From: JBFJVZ01 sp041623895
GTDB lineage: Bacteria > Planctomycetota > Planctomycetia > Pirellulales > Pirellulaceae
DNA: 25,985 nucleotides
Direction: 5' to 3'
NCBI GenBank assembly: GCA_041623895.1
Contig: JBFJVZ010000053.1
Coordinates: 1-25,985, forward strand
A program made the translations under genes and the position numbers. This document shows positions 1 through 7,727 of this stretch, piece by piece. Under the pieces are notes generated by a model that was not told the origin of the DNA, ran no database searches, and worked only from the letters and a program-made list of their open reading frames with translations. Position 1 is the first letter of the stretch, and each line of letters starts with the position of its first letter.

Positions 1-25
1 AGCCGCCAGCGGCCCGAAGGGTGCT
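1..25. repeat. Dispersed intergenic repeat, copy 1
   Basis: The reverse complement of this stretch matches 4534-4558 at 22 of 25 positions (core GCACCCTTCGGG). Both copies are intergenic: this one lies downstream of the histidine kinase gene and the other lies upstream of mnmG. It may extend to the left of the window. The function is unknown; a small REP-like repeat is the simplest reading. Confidence 0.5.
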
Positions 26-35
26 TTGCACTATT

Positions 36-48
36 GGGGTCTGACCCC
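36..48. repeat. 13-bp palindrome GGGGTCTGACCCC followed by TTTT
   Basis: The stretch is a palindrome except for its central base, and four T follow on the plus strand. This type of GGGGTC/GACCCC motif is familiar from REP-like intergenic elements. It could act as a weak terminator for a plus-strand transcript entering from the left. The GGGGTCAG core on its reverse strand also occurs in the tandem repeat at 20333-20401. Confidence 0.45.
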
Positions 49-105
49 TTTTCGCGGCACACAAAAACTGACTTGAAGTACCACTAGCAGTCAGGCAGCG
101 TGCCG

Positions 106-1521
106 TCAGTCACTGCAGGGGATCGCGATGGTGGCGACGCAACCAGTCGGTCCCCCGGCTAAAGTGATTTCACCATGATGCAGCTTGGCAATTCGGTAGG
201 CGCGACAAAGCCCCAACCCCAGCCCACGGCCAGCTTCGCGACCACTGAAATACGGATCGAAAGCATGCTCTCGCGCGTCTTCGGACAAACCGGCACCACT
301 GTCGGCCACGTGGATCATCCAGCGAGCCCGGTCTCGCTCCAAGGAAACGTCTCGCTCCAACGAAACCACAATCGTCCCCTCGCAACCGATCGCATCGATG
401 GAGTTACGAATCAAGGCACGAATTGCCTCGCCCATCATCGCCTCATCAACACATGCCGTCGCTGGCTGGTCGAATGTTTTCACCTCCAAACGAATCGCCT
501 GTCGCGCAGCTTCGTCCTGGAACTGATTGGCAACTCGCCCAATGATTTCATTCAGATCACAGGCATGCCCGTTGACGGCCGGGGGGTGCGCAAAGAACAT
601 CAGGTCGGCAATCATGCCGTGAGCCCGATACACCTGGTCGACAATCCGCTGCAGAATCGCCGACCGCGTGGGATCCTCCTCTCCACGCTGCAATTGCTGG
701 GCCCGGGTCGAGATATTGGCAAGCGGATTATTGATCTCGTGGCTCAATCCATAAGCCAGTTGCTTGAGCGCACCCTGCTTTGCTTTGGACACTCGACGAT
801 CAAACGATTCGCTCAACGCCTGTTGTCGCTGAATCATGCAGGCCAATTGCTGAAGCAGCGACGCGGCCGAACCAATCTCCCTGGCATTGTCTTGGGCAGC
901 GGCCTTGTCTTGGGCAGCGGCGTTGTCTTGGGCAGCGGAGATGGATGGCCACTGCCGTTTCCAAGAATCAGAGACTGTTGGCCCGGTGACTTCCAACCAC
1001 AGCGGTGCTTGATCAAGCCAATTCTCGATTGGCAGGGTGCGGTAATAATCTCGCAGCTTGTTCCAGTGCTGATGATGCCCCGCTTCGATCGCCGGCACAC
1101 CAAGAAACGCATCACCACTGGCGAATCGACCGAGCGCATGATCGGTCAGCCAATCAGCCAGATCTTCCAGCGATGCTTGTTCACGGGACCAACACAAAGC
1201 CGCAAAAATCAGCAGCGGCGGATCCAACCGCAAAGTCTGAAGCAACCGGGAACGAGTGCCAGGATCAAGCCGGCCTCGACCGCGGGCAAGCATGACCAGG
1301 CCGATTGATTCAGTTGCCAATGCTGACAACGGCAACCACCAGCGGTCCGAACCGCGTCGTAAGCATGGCAGCAACCCCATCGGGCCGACTCTTCCTTTGA
1401 TATCACTGGATGCCGATAAACATGACGATTCACCAGCTGCCGGAGTTAATGAGCGCCACGCGTTTGGCCCTGGAACTTGCCCAAACGAGCCGTCGCTACT
1501 TTTGGACGACTCCGCCGACAC
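106..1521 (-). CDS. Soluble sensor histidine kinase
   Basis: This is a 471-residue histidine kinase, predicted cytoplasmic because no clear membrane segment is visible. The phosphoacceptor box LSHEINNPLANI (His261) is followed by an ATPase domain with N-box RNSIDAI (Asn373), G1 box VADSGAG (about 405-411) and G2 box GRGLGLGL (431-438). Residues about 60-190 form an unrecognised N-terminal region, faintly HDOD-like around LRLDPPLLIFAALC; that resemblance is weak. Residues about 196-212 are a tandem AAAQDN-type linker. The start is GTG, 2 nt after the stop of the upstream response regulator gene, so the two genes are very likely co-transcribed and the regulator is the probable phosphotransfer partner. 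A second short tandem repeat (VSLERD twice) lies at residues 386-397, inside the ATPase domain. The input signal is unknown. Confidence 0.88.
   Translation of the reverse strand: MSAESSKSSDGSFGQVPGPNAWRSLTPAAGESSCLSASSDIKGRVGPMGLLPCLRRGSDRWWLPLSALATESIGLVMLARGRGRLDPGTRSRLLQTLRLDPPLLIFAALCWSREQASLEDLADWLTDHALGRFASGDAFLGVPAIEAGHHQHWNKLRDYYRTLPIENWLDQAPLWLEVTGPTVSDSWKRQWPSISAAQDNAAAQDKAAAQDNAREIGSAASLLQQLACMIQRQQALSESFDRRVSKAKQGALKQLAYGLSHEINNPLANISTRAQQLQRGEEDPTRSAILQRIVDQVYRAHGMIADLMFFAHPPAVNGHACDLNEIIGRVANQFQDEAARQAIRLEVKTFDQPATACVDEAMMGEAIRALIRNSIDAIGCEGTIVVSLERDVSLERDRARWMIHVADSGAGLSEDAREHAFDPYFSGREAGRGLGLGLCRAYRIAKLHHGEITLAGGPTGCVATIAIPCSD
331..366. repeat. 18-nt tandem duplication (2 copies) in the histidine kinase
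   Basis: Units 331-348 and 349-366 (GTCTCGCTCCAAGGAAAC) match at 17 of 18 positions. In frame they encode VSLERD twice, between the N box and the G1 box of the ATPase domain, in what should be a loop. Confidence 0.9.
885..938. repeat. 18-nt tandem repeat (3 copies) in the histidine kinase
   Basis: Units at 885-902, 903-920 and 921-938 differ only at the second base (CATTG / CCTTG / CGTTG, then TCTTGGGCAGCGG). In frame they encode a low-complexity Ala-Gln-Asp linker just before the coiled region leading to the phosphoacceptor histidine domain. Confidence 0.92.
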
Positions 1522-1523
1522 TG

Positions 1524-2111
1524 CTAACTGCTCGCGTTGCGATCGATTTCCAACAGATCGCAGGCGCGGTGGATGAGGGCGTCGATGGCAAACGGTTTCT
1601 GCATGAAGTCATTCGCTCCCGCTGCTTTCAGACCGTCGACCTTGCTGTGTTCGACCATCCCGGAAATGCACAGGATCTTGACCATGTCCAAGGAAGGATC
1701 GCTGCGGACACGCTGGCAAACCTCTTTGCCATTGATATCCGGCAACATGACATCCAAGATCACCAGGTCGGGCCGAAACTCCTTGACTCCCATCCCCGCA
1801 TCGAATCCGTTGTTCGCAGTGCGGATGTCAAACCGCCCATCCCGATCAAAACCGTCCTTGATCAAGTCCACCAAGTCCTGGTCGTCGTCGACGATCAATA
1901 ACTTCTTCTTGCCGCTTTCCAACGCATCGGTTGGAATCCCGTTGTCCTTCATGAACAGGTAAAGCTGTTCACGTGGAATACGACGAAACTTGCTGCCGGG
2001 AACGCGGAAACCTTTCAGCGATCCGTTGTCGAAGCAACGAATGATTGTCTGTTGGCTAACTTTACAAATCTTAGCCGCTTCGCCTGTCGTGAAGACCGTT
2101 TTTGTGGTCAT
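1524..2111 (-). CDS. Response regulator with N-terminal excisionase-type HTH and C-terminal receiver domain
   Basis: This 195-residue protein has its domains in the reverse of the usual order. Residues 1-55 resemble an excisionase/MerR-like DNA-binding domain (TTGEAAKICKVSQQTIIR, then GFRVPGSKFRRIPREQL). Residues about 70-185 are a CheY-like receiver with acidic residues in IVDDD (Asp75-77), phosphoacceptor Asp120 in LVILDVMLP, and Lys162 in the QKPF motif. The role inferred is phosphorylation-controlled DNA binding, with the adjacent kinase as phosphodonor. Start choice: an upstream in-frame ATG at 2123 directly abuts the Shine-Dalgarno sequence AGGGAGG (2124-2130), so it is too close. The ATG at 2111 lies 12 nt from that sequence, and HTH homology begins just after it. 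The target promoters are unknown. Confidence 0.88.
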   Translation of the reverse strand: MTTKTVFTTGEAAKICKVSQQTIIRCFDNGSLKGFRVPGSKFRRIPREQLYLFMKDNGIPTDALESGKKKLLIVDDDQDLVDLIKDGFDRDGRFDIRTANNGFDAGMGVKEFRPDLVILDVMLPDINGKEVCQRVRSDPSLDMVKILCISGMVEHSKVDGLKAAGANDFMQKPFAIDALIHRACDLLEIDRNASS

Positions 2112-2123
2112 GGCAGAAACCAT

Positions 2124-2130
2124 CCTCCCT
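2124..2130 (-). promoter_or_regulatory. Ribosome binding site of the HTH-REC regulator
   Basis: The minus strand reads AGGGAGG here, a strong Shine-Dalgarno sequence. It touches the ATG at 2123 with no spacer but stands 12 nt before the ATG at 2111, so it favours the shorter protein. Confidence 0.6.
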
Positions 2131-2535
2131 GCATGACGAGCCGTTCCAATGAGTGATGTGCACGAATGGGCTAGCCATTGCGACTAATCCAATTCGCAGT
2201 TGCCGGGCATCTGGCCGCCCAAGTGTCGGTCAAGGCAAGCTCTTGCTATCCAGCGCGAACTACCTAACTACGTCACCGATGGCCCTCGTTTAGCAAACTT
2301 CCGTGCTACCGCACTAGCGCATTTCGGCACTAAGTTGCGCGGAGAACGCAAGCGGCAAGAAACTCCAAGCCTCTCTGCCTTACCAAACTTGCCTCGCTCA
2401 CGAATTCTATCGATTTCAATGATCCGGTCAAGATCGATCGAAACGACGTAAGTCAAATGCGGATCGAACTTTACGAAAGATTGCGTTTATAAAGAGCAAG
2501 AAAGTTTGGCCGACGATCAAGGCTAATATGAACCT
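2131..2535. other. Intergenic region between mnmG end and regulator operon
   Basis: About 400 nt lie downstream of mnmG and upstream of the regulator-kinase operon, both on the minus strand. It should hold the operon promoter, but I could not pick convincing -35/-10 boxes. Small open frames on both strands show no recognisable protein. A weak hairpin (TTGCG, 7-nt loop, CGCAA) sits at 2335-2351. No tRNA or known RNA is seen. Confidence 0.5.
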
Positions 2536-4353
2536 CTACGACTCCAAGTGAGCTAGCAATAATGCGATGTCTGCGGGCGTGATGCCACTGATTCTTTTGG
2601 CCTGATCCAGGTTTAGCGGTCGAATGCGACTGAGTTTTTCGCGGGCCTCGCTACGAAGGGGTTTGATTCGGCCGTAATCGAACGAAGTGGGGATTCGCTT
2701 TTTCGCCAACCGCTGCTGTTTTTCGACCTCCAGTTGCTGGCGGGATACGTAGCCAGCGTATTTGATGTCATAAACACATTGCTGTGCCGCCTCTTGATCA
2801 ATCTGGGACAAAGCAGCGATCTGATCGCACATGATGGCCCAATCAACTTCCGGGCGGCGGAGGTACACGTCGCCGGCAACGCCCGCTACTTTTGCGGTTC
2901 GCAGCATCTGTTCGGCTCGATCGATCTGTTGCAGTTTCTCTTGGAAACGTTGGCGTCGTTGGGCATCGATCAAACCCAATTGATCAGCGTGCGGCGTGAG
3001 CCGACGATCAGCATTATCTTGCCGCAGCAACAAGCGGTACTCGGCCCGACTGGTAAACATCCGATACGGTTCGTCCGTGCCCGCGGTGACCAAGTCGTCG
3101 ACCAGGACCCCGATGTAGGCCTGGTCTCTGGTCGGTACCCAAGTCGATTGCCCGGCGATCTTACGTGCCGCGTTGAGGCCCGCGATCAAACCTTGACCAG
3201 CTGCTTCTTCATAGCCAGTCGTCCCGTTGATTTGTCCGGCCAAGAACAAGCCCCGGATCGCTTTTGATTCCAAGTGCGGCCAGAGTTGCGTGGGCGGACA
3301 GAAATCATATTCAACCGCGTAACCGTATCGCATGATTTGAGCATGTTGTAGACCATCGATCATGCGGAACATCTGGTCTTGCACGTCTCTCGGCAAGCTC
3401 GTCGAGATCCCGTTGACGTAGACCTCCTCGGTGCCCCGGCCTTCCGGCTCGAGAAACAACTGGTGATTATCCTTGTCAGCAAAACGCACCACTTTGTCTT
3501 CGATGGACGGACAGTAACGCGGGCCGCGGGAGTTGATTTGTCCGCTGTACATCGGCGCGCGATGCAAGTTGTCACGGATCAAGTCGTGTACGGCCGTATT
3601 GGTGTAAGTGATGTGGCACGGCATCTGATCGACAGCCAGTGAATGCGTCAAGAATGAAAACGGCTGCGGATCATCGTCACCCGGTTGTTCTGTGACCTGG
3701 GAGTAGTCGATCGAGCGTGCATTGAGGCGCGGCGGGGTCCCCGTTTTGAAACGATCAATCTGAAAACCCAGCCGCTGCAGTGCTCCGCTGATTCCAGATG
3801 TGGTGCCCTCCCCTGCCCTGCCCCCGGCGGTCTTGGCTTCGCCGGTGTGCATGATCGCTTTCAAAAACGTGCCGGTCGTCAAGACAACCGCCGGTGCGCG
3901 ATACTCGGCGCCGCCGCGGACGCTGACTCCGACGATTCGCTCACCATCGGCAGCCGATTCGGTGATTAAGTCTGCCACGGTTTCTTGCCGCAGCTGGAGA
4001 TTGTCTTGCTGTTCGATCTGCAACTTGATCTGCTGCTGATAAGCTTTCTTGTCGGCTTGGGCGCGAGGGCTATGCATCGCCGGTCCTTTGCGGCGATTGA
4101 GCAAGCGAAACTGAATTCCCGTGGCATCGATCGCCTGCCCCATCAATCCTCCCAGGGCGTCGACTTCGCGAACGATTTGTCCCTTGGCAACACCGCCGAT
4201 CGCGGGATTACACGACATCTGACCCACCGTATCCAGGTTGGTGGTCAAGAGGGCCGTTTTCGCGCCCAGACGGGCTGCCGCCGCCGCTGCTTCGGTGCCC
4301 GCATGGCCGGCACCGATCACGATGACATCGAATTGATAGCGAATATTGCTCAT
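2536..4353 (-). CDS. mnmG: tRNA uridine-5-carboxymethylaminomethyl modification enzyme MnmG (GidA)
   Basis: MnmG is the FAD-dependent enzyme that, with the GTPase MnmE, adds the carboxymethylaminomethyl group to wobble uridine 34 of certain tRNAs. The protein is 605 residues, close to the usual 610-630. Near the N terminus is the dinucleotide-binding motif VIVIGAGHAGTEAA, followed by the family signature SCNPAIGGVAKGQIVREVD, whose cysteine matches the first conserved Cys. RYCPSIEDKVVRF carries the second conserved Cys. NGTTGYEEAAGQGLIAGLNA is the C-terminal FAD-site signature, and a helical C-terminal domain (YAGYVSRQ) completes it. An in-frame start 20 codons upstream (4413) is possible, but homologues begin near MSNIRYQFDVIVIGAG, so ATG 4353 is chosen. 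No mnmE is nearby. The gene is divergent from the secreted protein gene across 270 nt. Confidence 0.97.
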   Translation of the reverse strand: MSNIRYQFDVIVIGAGHAGTEAAAAAARLGAKTALLTTNLDTVGQMSCNPAIGGVAKGQIVREVDALGGLMGQAIDATGIQFRLLNRRKGPAMHSPRAQADKKAYQQQIKLQIEQQDNLQLRQETVADLITESAADGERIVGVSVRGGAEYRAPAVVLTTGTFLKAIMHTGEAKTAGGRAGEGTTSGISGALQRLGFQIDRFKTGTPPRLNARSIDYSQVTEQPGDDDPQPFSFLTHSLAVDQMPCHITYTNTAVHDLIRDNLHRAPMYSGQINSRGPRYCPSIEDKVVRFADKDNHQLFLEPEGRGTEEVYVNGISTSLPRDVQDQMFRMIDGLQHAQIMRYGYAVEYDFCPPTQLWPHLESKAIRGLFLAGQINGTTGYEEAAGQGLIAGLNAARKIAGQSTWVPTRDQAYIGVLVDDLVTAGTDEPYRMFTSRAEYRLLLRQDNADRRLTPHADQLGLIDAQRRQRFQEKLQQIDRAEQMLRTAKVAGVAGDVYLRRPEVDWAIMCDQIAALSQIDQEAAQQCVYDIKYAGYVSRQQLEVEKQQRLAKKRIPTSFDYGRIKPLRSEAREKLSRIRPLNLDQAKRISGITPADIALLLAHLES

Positions 4354-4533
4354 TTTCGGATCATTCGGTTGCCTGACGCCGCCGGTCGGCTTCGTCAGGG
4401 CGAGAATCTTCAAGAAACAGCGACATGTCTGCCGAATCGGTCGAAGTATGGCAGGCTACGTCGCGGAGTCGATGCGGCCGGTCAATCTGTGGGTTATTAG
4501 GTCAGAAAGCAGGCTCACACCACCAATTGCGGA

Positions 4534-4558
4534 AGCACCCTTCGGGTCGCTGACGGCG
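4534..4558. repeat. Dispersed intergenic repeat, copy 2
   Basis: It matches the reverse complement of 1-25 at 22 of 25 positions and contains GCACCCTTCGGG. It lies between the divergent mnmG and secreted-protein genes, about 65 nt before the latter's start. Confidence 0.5.
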
Positions 4559-4623
4559 ATCGGTGCTGCCCCCGTCTTCTGACGTCGCAAATCACTTTCT
4601 GCCATCGAGGCTTAGTCGACAAG

Positions 4624-6648
4624 ATGCGTTTTGCCAGGAAAGCGTCGTTAATTGCGGGTTTGGTTGCGGTCGTGATACCAGGCTCGGCCGTGGTCGGCCA
4701 GGAGAATCCGGCGGTTACAGCCGCACCAAGCCAGAATCTGCCTCCGCTTCCCAACCCCCACTCAACAACGCCAAGGCAAGCATCGCGAGCCAATCAAACG
4801 AATCCCACCACCGTCACGGCCGATGCCGTGATCATGAATTCGCGATCGTTTGGAATTCCCTTCAACATCGACGCGGCGGGAACCCTGCCGGCCGAAGTTC
4901 AATTGCTGGTCTCGCGCGGCGATTCCAAGTGGCAATTGCTTGATCGCAAGCCACCCCAGGTTCGACAGTTCCAATTTCAAGGGACCGATGACGGGCTGTT
5001 TTGGTTCGCAACGCGTACCGTCGATTCGCTGGGCAACCCGTTTCCGAAGGGTCCGCTGAAACCTCAGCTAAAGGTCTTTATCGACACAACCAAACCCGAT
5101 GTCAGCCTGCAAGTCGAAGCAGATGCGTCGGGACGCGTTGATGTCGCCATCCAAATGAATGATGCCACACCGGCCAAAAATGTCCGCCTGCACTATGTGA
5201 CCGATGTCGTCCGTGAATGGCAGATTGTGGACGTTCGACCAATGCTTGCCACGGGAAAACTTTCATTCTTTCCCAAACATCATTGGCAACAACTTTCACT
5301 ACAAACGATTGTCGTTGATTCCGCTGGAAACCGCACGACTCAGAGCCGGCTGATTCAGCGGCCGCGTGTTGCCAAGTCTGCCGATCCTCGCTTAACGGCA
5401 AAACAACCGGCTGTCAGCGATGACGACCCGCTGATGGAGGCATCCAGCGGACCAGGCGATCACAACACGTCCGCCAAACTGGTGCAGACAACAACTGGCC
5501 AACTGAGACCAAGTCTGCCCGGCTATCGCGTGGATGCCAGCGGTTTGCCGATTCGCGGCATGCCCGCCCAAATGACACCCAATGGCTTACAACTAACGCC
5601 GCACAATCAGCTCACCTTCGGCCCGCCATCTTTGATCAACAGCTCAGCTGAGTACCCATCCGCTAACACAACTGGTTCACCGCGAGACTCAGCGGCAGCA
5701 AGTTCGATCTTCTCACTCAACGGCCCCACCCCAGCTGCGGGCGGCCCAGCTGCGGGCAGCCAAGCATGGACTGAATCGGACAAGTCGCCGCCGCGCACGC
5801 CGGGCGAAGCCATGCGACCACTTACGGACAAGTCTGCGGTCACCCAGTGGACCAGTAGCAGCGAAGGCCAACCACTTGAGAAGCCGGATTCGGCGGTCAT
5901 CGAAGCTTACAAGGCTCGTCGCTTAAGTGAAATCGAATATAACGAAGCGCACGGTCGTGGCCGAGTGCCGGTACGGTACAGTGATTCAGAAAGATTCAGC
6001 CTGGAGTATGAACTGCAAGCGATCGCAGCAAGCGGCGTCGAAGCGGTTGAACTTTACGGCAGCACAACCGGGGGCAAAACGTGGAGTTTGTGGGGCTCCG
6101 ATCCTGATCGAGCCACACCCTTCGACATCGAAACCAAAGGCGAAGGTGTCTTCGGCTATCGCGTGGTGGTCGTCGGACAAAACGGACTGGCCAGCCCGCG
6201 TCCGTTGGATGGCGAAGTCCCCGACATCATCGTTGTCGTCGACAAAACAGAGCCCAAAGTACGCGTGACTTCCGCACAATACGGCGCCGGCGACCGCACC
6301 GGTTCGCTTGTGATTGGCTACGAAGCCAGCGACGAAAACCTGGTCAAGCGGCCCGTCGCATTATCATTCAGCGACAAGGTGGGTGGACCGTGGACAACGA
6401 TCGCAGCCGGGCTTCGTAATGACGGCATGTACGTCTGGCCGGCCGACCCCGAGTTGCCGAGGCAGATCTATCTGCGGATCGACGTCAAAGATCTGGCGGG
6501 CAACATCGGCACGTATGTTTTGGAAGAGCCGATCGAAACTCAAGGTTTGGCGCCGCGCGCACGGATTCGCGGTTTCCAATCCTTAAGTGGCAACAGCATT
6601 GAGTTGGACGCACAAACCGCCGAACGGCCACGGGCGTCCTTCAAGTAA
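4624..6648 (+). CDS. Secreted protein with duplicated Ig/Fn3-like module, function unknown
   Basis: This 674-residue protein starts with a signal peptide (basic MRFARK, hydrophobic stretch to about residue 20, likely cut near AVVGQ). Two related halves can be seen. Residues about 71-245 and 446-637 each contain a beta-rich domain on the pattern ...W.LL.../G.F.F...V.S.G...., ending in FIDTTKPDV or VVDKTEPKV. Each is followed by a second domain ending VDSAGNRT or VKDLAGNIGT. This TxP and DxAGN pattern is typical of Ig/Fn3-like extracellular beta-sandwiches. Between them lies a 200-residue low-complexity linker rich in Pro, Ser and Ala. I know no assigned function; a structural or cell-surface role in the planctomycete envelope is an inference. 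The start is ATG with a distant GAGG at 4607-4610. Confidence 0.75.
   Translation: MRFARKASLIAGLVAVVIPGSAVVGQENPAVTAAPSQNLPPLPNPHSTTPRQASRANQTNPTTVTADAVIMNSRSFGIPFNIDAAGTLPAEVQLLVSRGDSKWQLLDRKPPQVRQFQFQGTDDGLFWFATRTVDSLGNPFPKGPLKPQLKVFIDTTKPDVSLQVEADASGRVDVAIQMNDATPAKNVRLHYVTDVVREWQIVDVRPMLATGKLSFFPKHHWQQLSLQTIVVDSAGNRTTQSRLIQRPRVAKSADPRLTAKQPAVSDDDPLMEASSGPGDHNTSAKLVQTTTGQLRPSLPGYRVDASGLPIRGMPAQMTPNGLQLTPHNQLTFGPPSLINSSAEYPSANTTGSPRDSAAASSIFSLNGPTPAAGGPAAGSQAWTESDKSPPRTPGEAMRPLTDKSAVTQWTSSSEGQPLEKPDSAVIEAYKARRLSEIEYNEAHGRGRVPVRYSDSERFSLEYELQAIAASGVEAVELYGSTTGGKTWSLWGSDPDRATPFDIETKGEGVFGYRVVVVGQNGLASPRPLDGEVPDIIVVVDKTEPKVRVTSAQYGAGDRTGSLVIGYEASDENLVKRPVALSFSDKVGGPWTTIAAGLRNDGMYVWPADPELPRQIYLRIDVKDLAGNIGTYVLEEPIETQGLAPRARIRGFQSLSGNSIELDAQTAERPRASFK
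5730..5759. repeat. 15-nt tandem duplication in the linker of the secreted protein
   Basis: Units CCCAGCTGCGGGCGG (5730-5744) and CCCAGCTGCGGGCAG (5745-5759) differ at one base. They encode PAAGGPAAGS in the low-complexity linker between the two modules. Confidence 0.88.
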
Positions 6649-6682
6649 CCTGCCCCCGCGGTGCCTTCTGCTGGCGTACTTT

Positions 6683-6736
6683 ATTCTGCAAGCACACCGA
6701 ATTCTGCAAGCAAGCCGAATTCTGCAAGCACACCGG
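6683..6736. repeat. 18-nt intergenic tandem repeat (3 copies)
   Basis: Units ATTCTGCAAGCACACCGA (6683-6700), ATTCTGCAAGCAAGCCGA (6701-6718) and ATTCTGCAAGCACACCGG (6719-6736) fill most of the 94-nt spacer between the convergent ends of the secreted-protein gene and the plsC-type gene. The array stops 6 nt short of the acyltransferase stop codon. No terminator-like hairpin is seen. Confidence 0.93.
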
Positions 6737-6742
6737 CGACAA

Positions 6743-7420
6743 TCACGCGCCCTGTCGCCACCGTTCGGCTTCCGCATGGCAAGCAGAAACTCTTTGTTGT
6801 GCCATCTGTACCAACTTCGGCTTGTTAGCGTGATCGTCCAAAGCAGCAAATTCGTGGTGCAGGATCGGTTCACCGAAAACCACACGAATTGAACGCGGTC
6901 GAATCCAAAACGCTCCCCTGGGCAGTGCCTGCCCAGCGCCCGCGATTCCGACCGGTACAACGGGCACCTCGCAGCGACGCAAGATAGCCAAAAAACCTGG
7001 CCGGAAATCTGCAACCGCGCCATCGCTGGACCGCGTACCCTCCGGGAAAATGCCAACCAGAAATCCGGCGTCAAGCCGATCAATGCAGGCCCTCACACTC
7101 GATTTCCCCGGAGACTCTCGGTTGATAGGAATCACATAAGTGGCACGCAAGATCCAACCCATCAGCGGCACTTGGAACAGATTATCCCGAGCAAGAAAAC
7201 TGACGGGCCGCCGCATCCACAACGGGACAAACAAAGGATCGAGATAGCTTTGATGATTGATCAATAATAATGCGCCGCCATCCTTTGGCAGGTTTTCGAG
7301 CCCGCGGACGCGATAGCGAAACCAGACCGCAAACAGGACACGCATGAACATCTGAGTCACAAACCAAACGACGTTACGTCGCGTTGGATCGGCCCTTCTT
7401 TTTGCGGTCGATTCGTTCAT
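6743..7420 (-). CDS. 1-acyl-sn-glycerol-3-phosphate acyltransferase (PlsC family)
   Basis: The 225-residue protein belongs to the PlsC acyltransferase family, which transfers an acyl chain to lysophosphatidic acid at the cytoplasmic membrane to make phosphatidic acid. Block I NHQSYLD (His56 to Asp61, the catalytic HX4D) and block III FPEGTRS (Glu127 to Arg130) are intact. The glycine- and proline-rich stretch VPVVPVGIAGAGQALPRG matches block IV. A hydrophobic N-terminal segment (about 17-35) probably anchors or tethers it. The start is ATG at 7420; no good Shine-Dalgarno sequence is visible. The gene is divergent from a second, glycerol-3-phosphate-acyltransferase-like gene, which suggests a shared lipid role. 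Exact substrate preference cannot be told from sequence. Confidence 0.92.
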   Translation of the reverse strand: MNESTAKRRADPTRRNVVWFVTQMFMRVLFAVWFRYRVRGLENLPKDGGALLLINHQSYLDPLFVPLWMRRPVSFLARDNLFQVPLMGWILRATYVIPINRESPGKSSVRACIDRLDAGFLVGIFPEGTRSSDGAVADFRPGFLAILRRCEVPVVPVGIAGAGQALPRGAFWIRPRSIRVVFGEPILHHEFAALDDHANKPKLVQMAQQRVSACHAEAERWRQGA

Positions 7421-7727
7421 GGTGAGTCAATGTTACCAGTGTCTGGCACGGACTCGGCCGTGCAGAGGAGAGCCGAAGGAAGTGCCAAATGATGAGGTGA
7501 CGGAATCATGAAACCCGAATCGGCCGTCATTCTGCGCACATGATTATGAAGGAAGCTGGGAGAGTTTTCAGTTAGCAGCCCGCGAAATCAACGATTCTAT
7601 TTGGGTCGGGGCCGAGGCCGGGTAAGCTTAGGCTAGAGCAATTTCGTTATTCATGTGCGGAAAACGGCGCTAATGCCGGTCTCGAAAATGCTCTCAAACA
7701 GTCTCTTGTGAGATCAACGGCGCGAGC
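7421..7727. promoter_or_regulatory. Divergent promoter region between two acyltransferase genes
   Basis: This 307-nt spacer must hold the promoters of both flanking genes. Visible structure: a hairpin (GCACGG, 6-nt loop, CCGTGC) at 7446-7463, and an inverted pair of AGAGCA boxes, CTAGAGCAATTTCG at 7633-7646 and CGAAAATGCTCT at 7683-7694. These boxes resemble the end box of the palindromic element at 8699-8772 and 25945-25985. No clear -35/-10 pair or other gene was seen. Confidence 0.5.

Noticed and set aside
175..1308. 377-codon plus-strand open frame opposite the histidine kinase
   Set aside because: It is antisense to a kinase with all its catalytic boxes; the translation shows no domain or motif.
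2112..2123. Earlier ATG at 2123 for the response regulator
   Set aside because: The Shine-Dalgarno sequence would touch the start codon with no spacer; ATG 2111 is better placed.
2268..2456. 62-codon minus-strand frame in the intergenic region before the regulator
   Set aside because: No ribosome binding site, no motif, and charged low-complexity sequence; not supportable as a gene.
6583..7083. 166-codon minus-strand frame overlapping the plsC-type gene, with an ACRIR repeat
   Set aside because: The repeated peptide is simply the 18-nt tandem repeat read in frame; it overlaps two well-supported genes.
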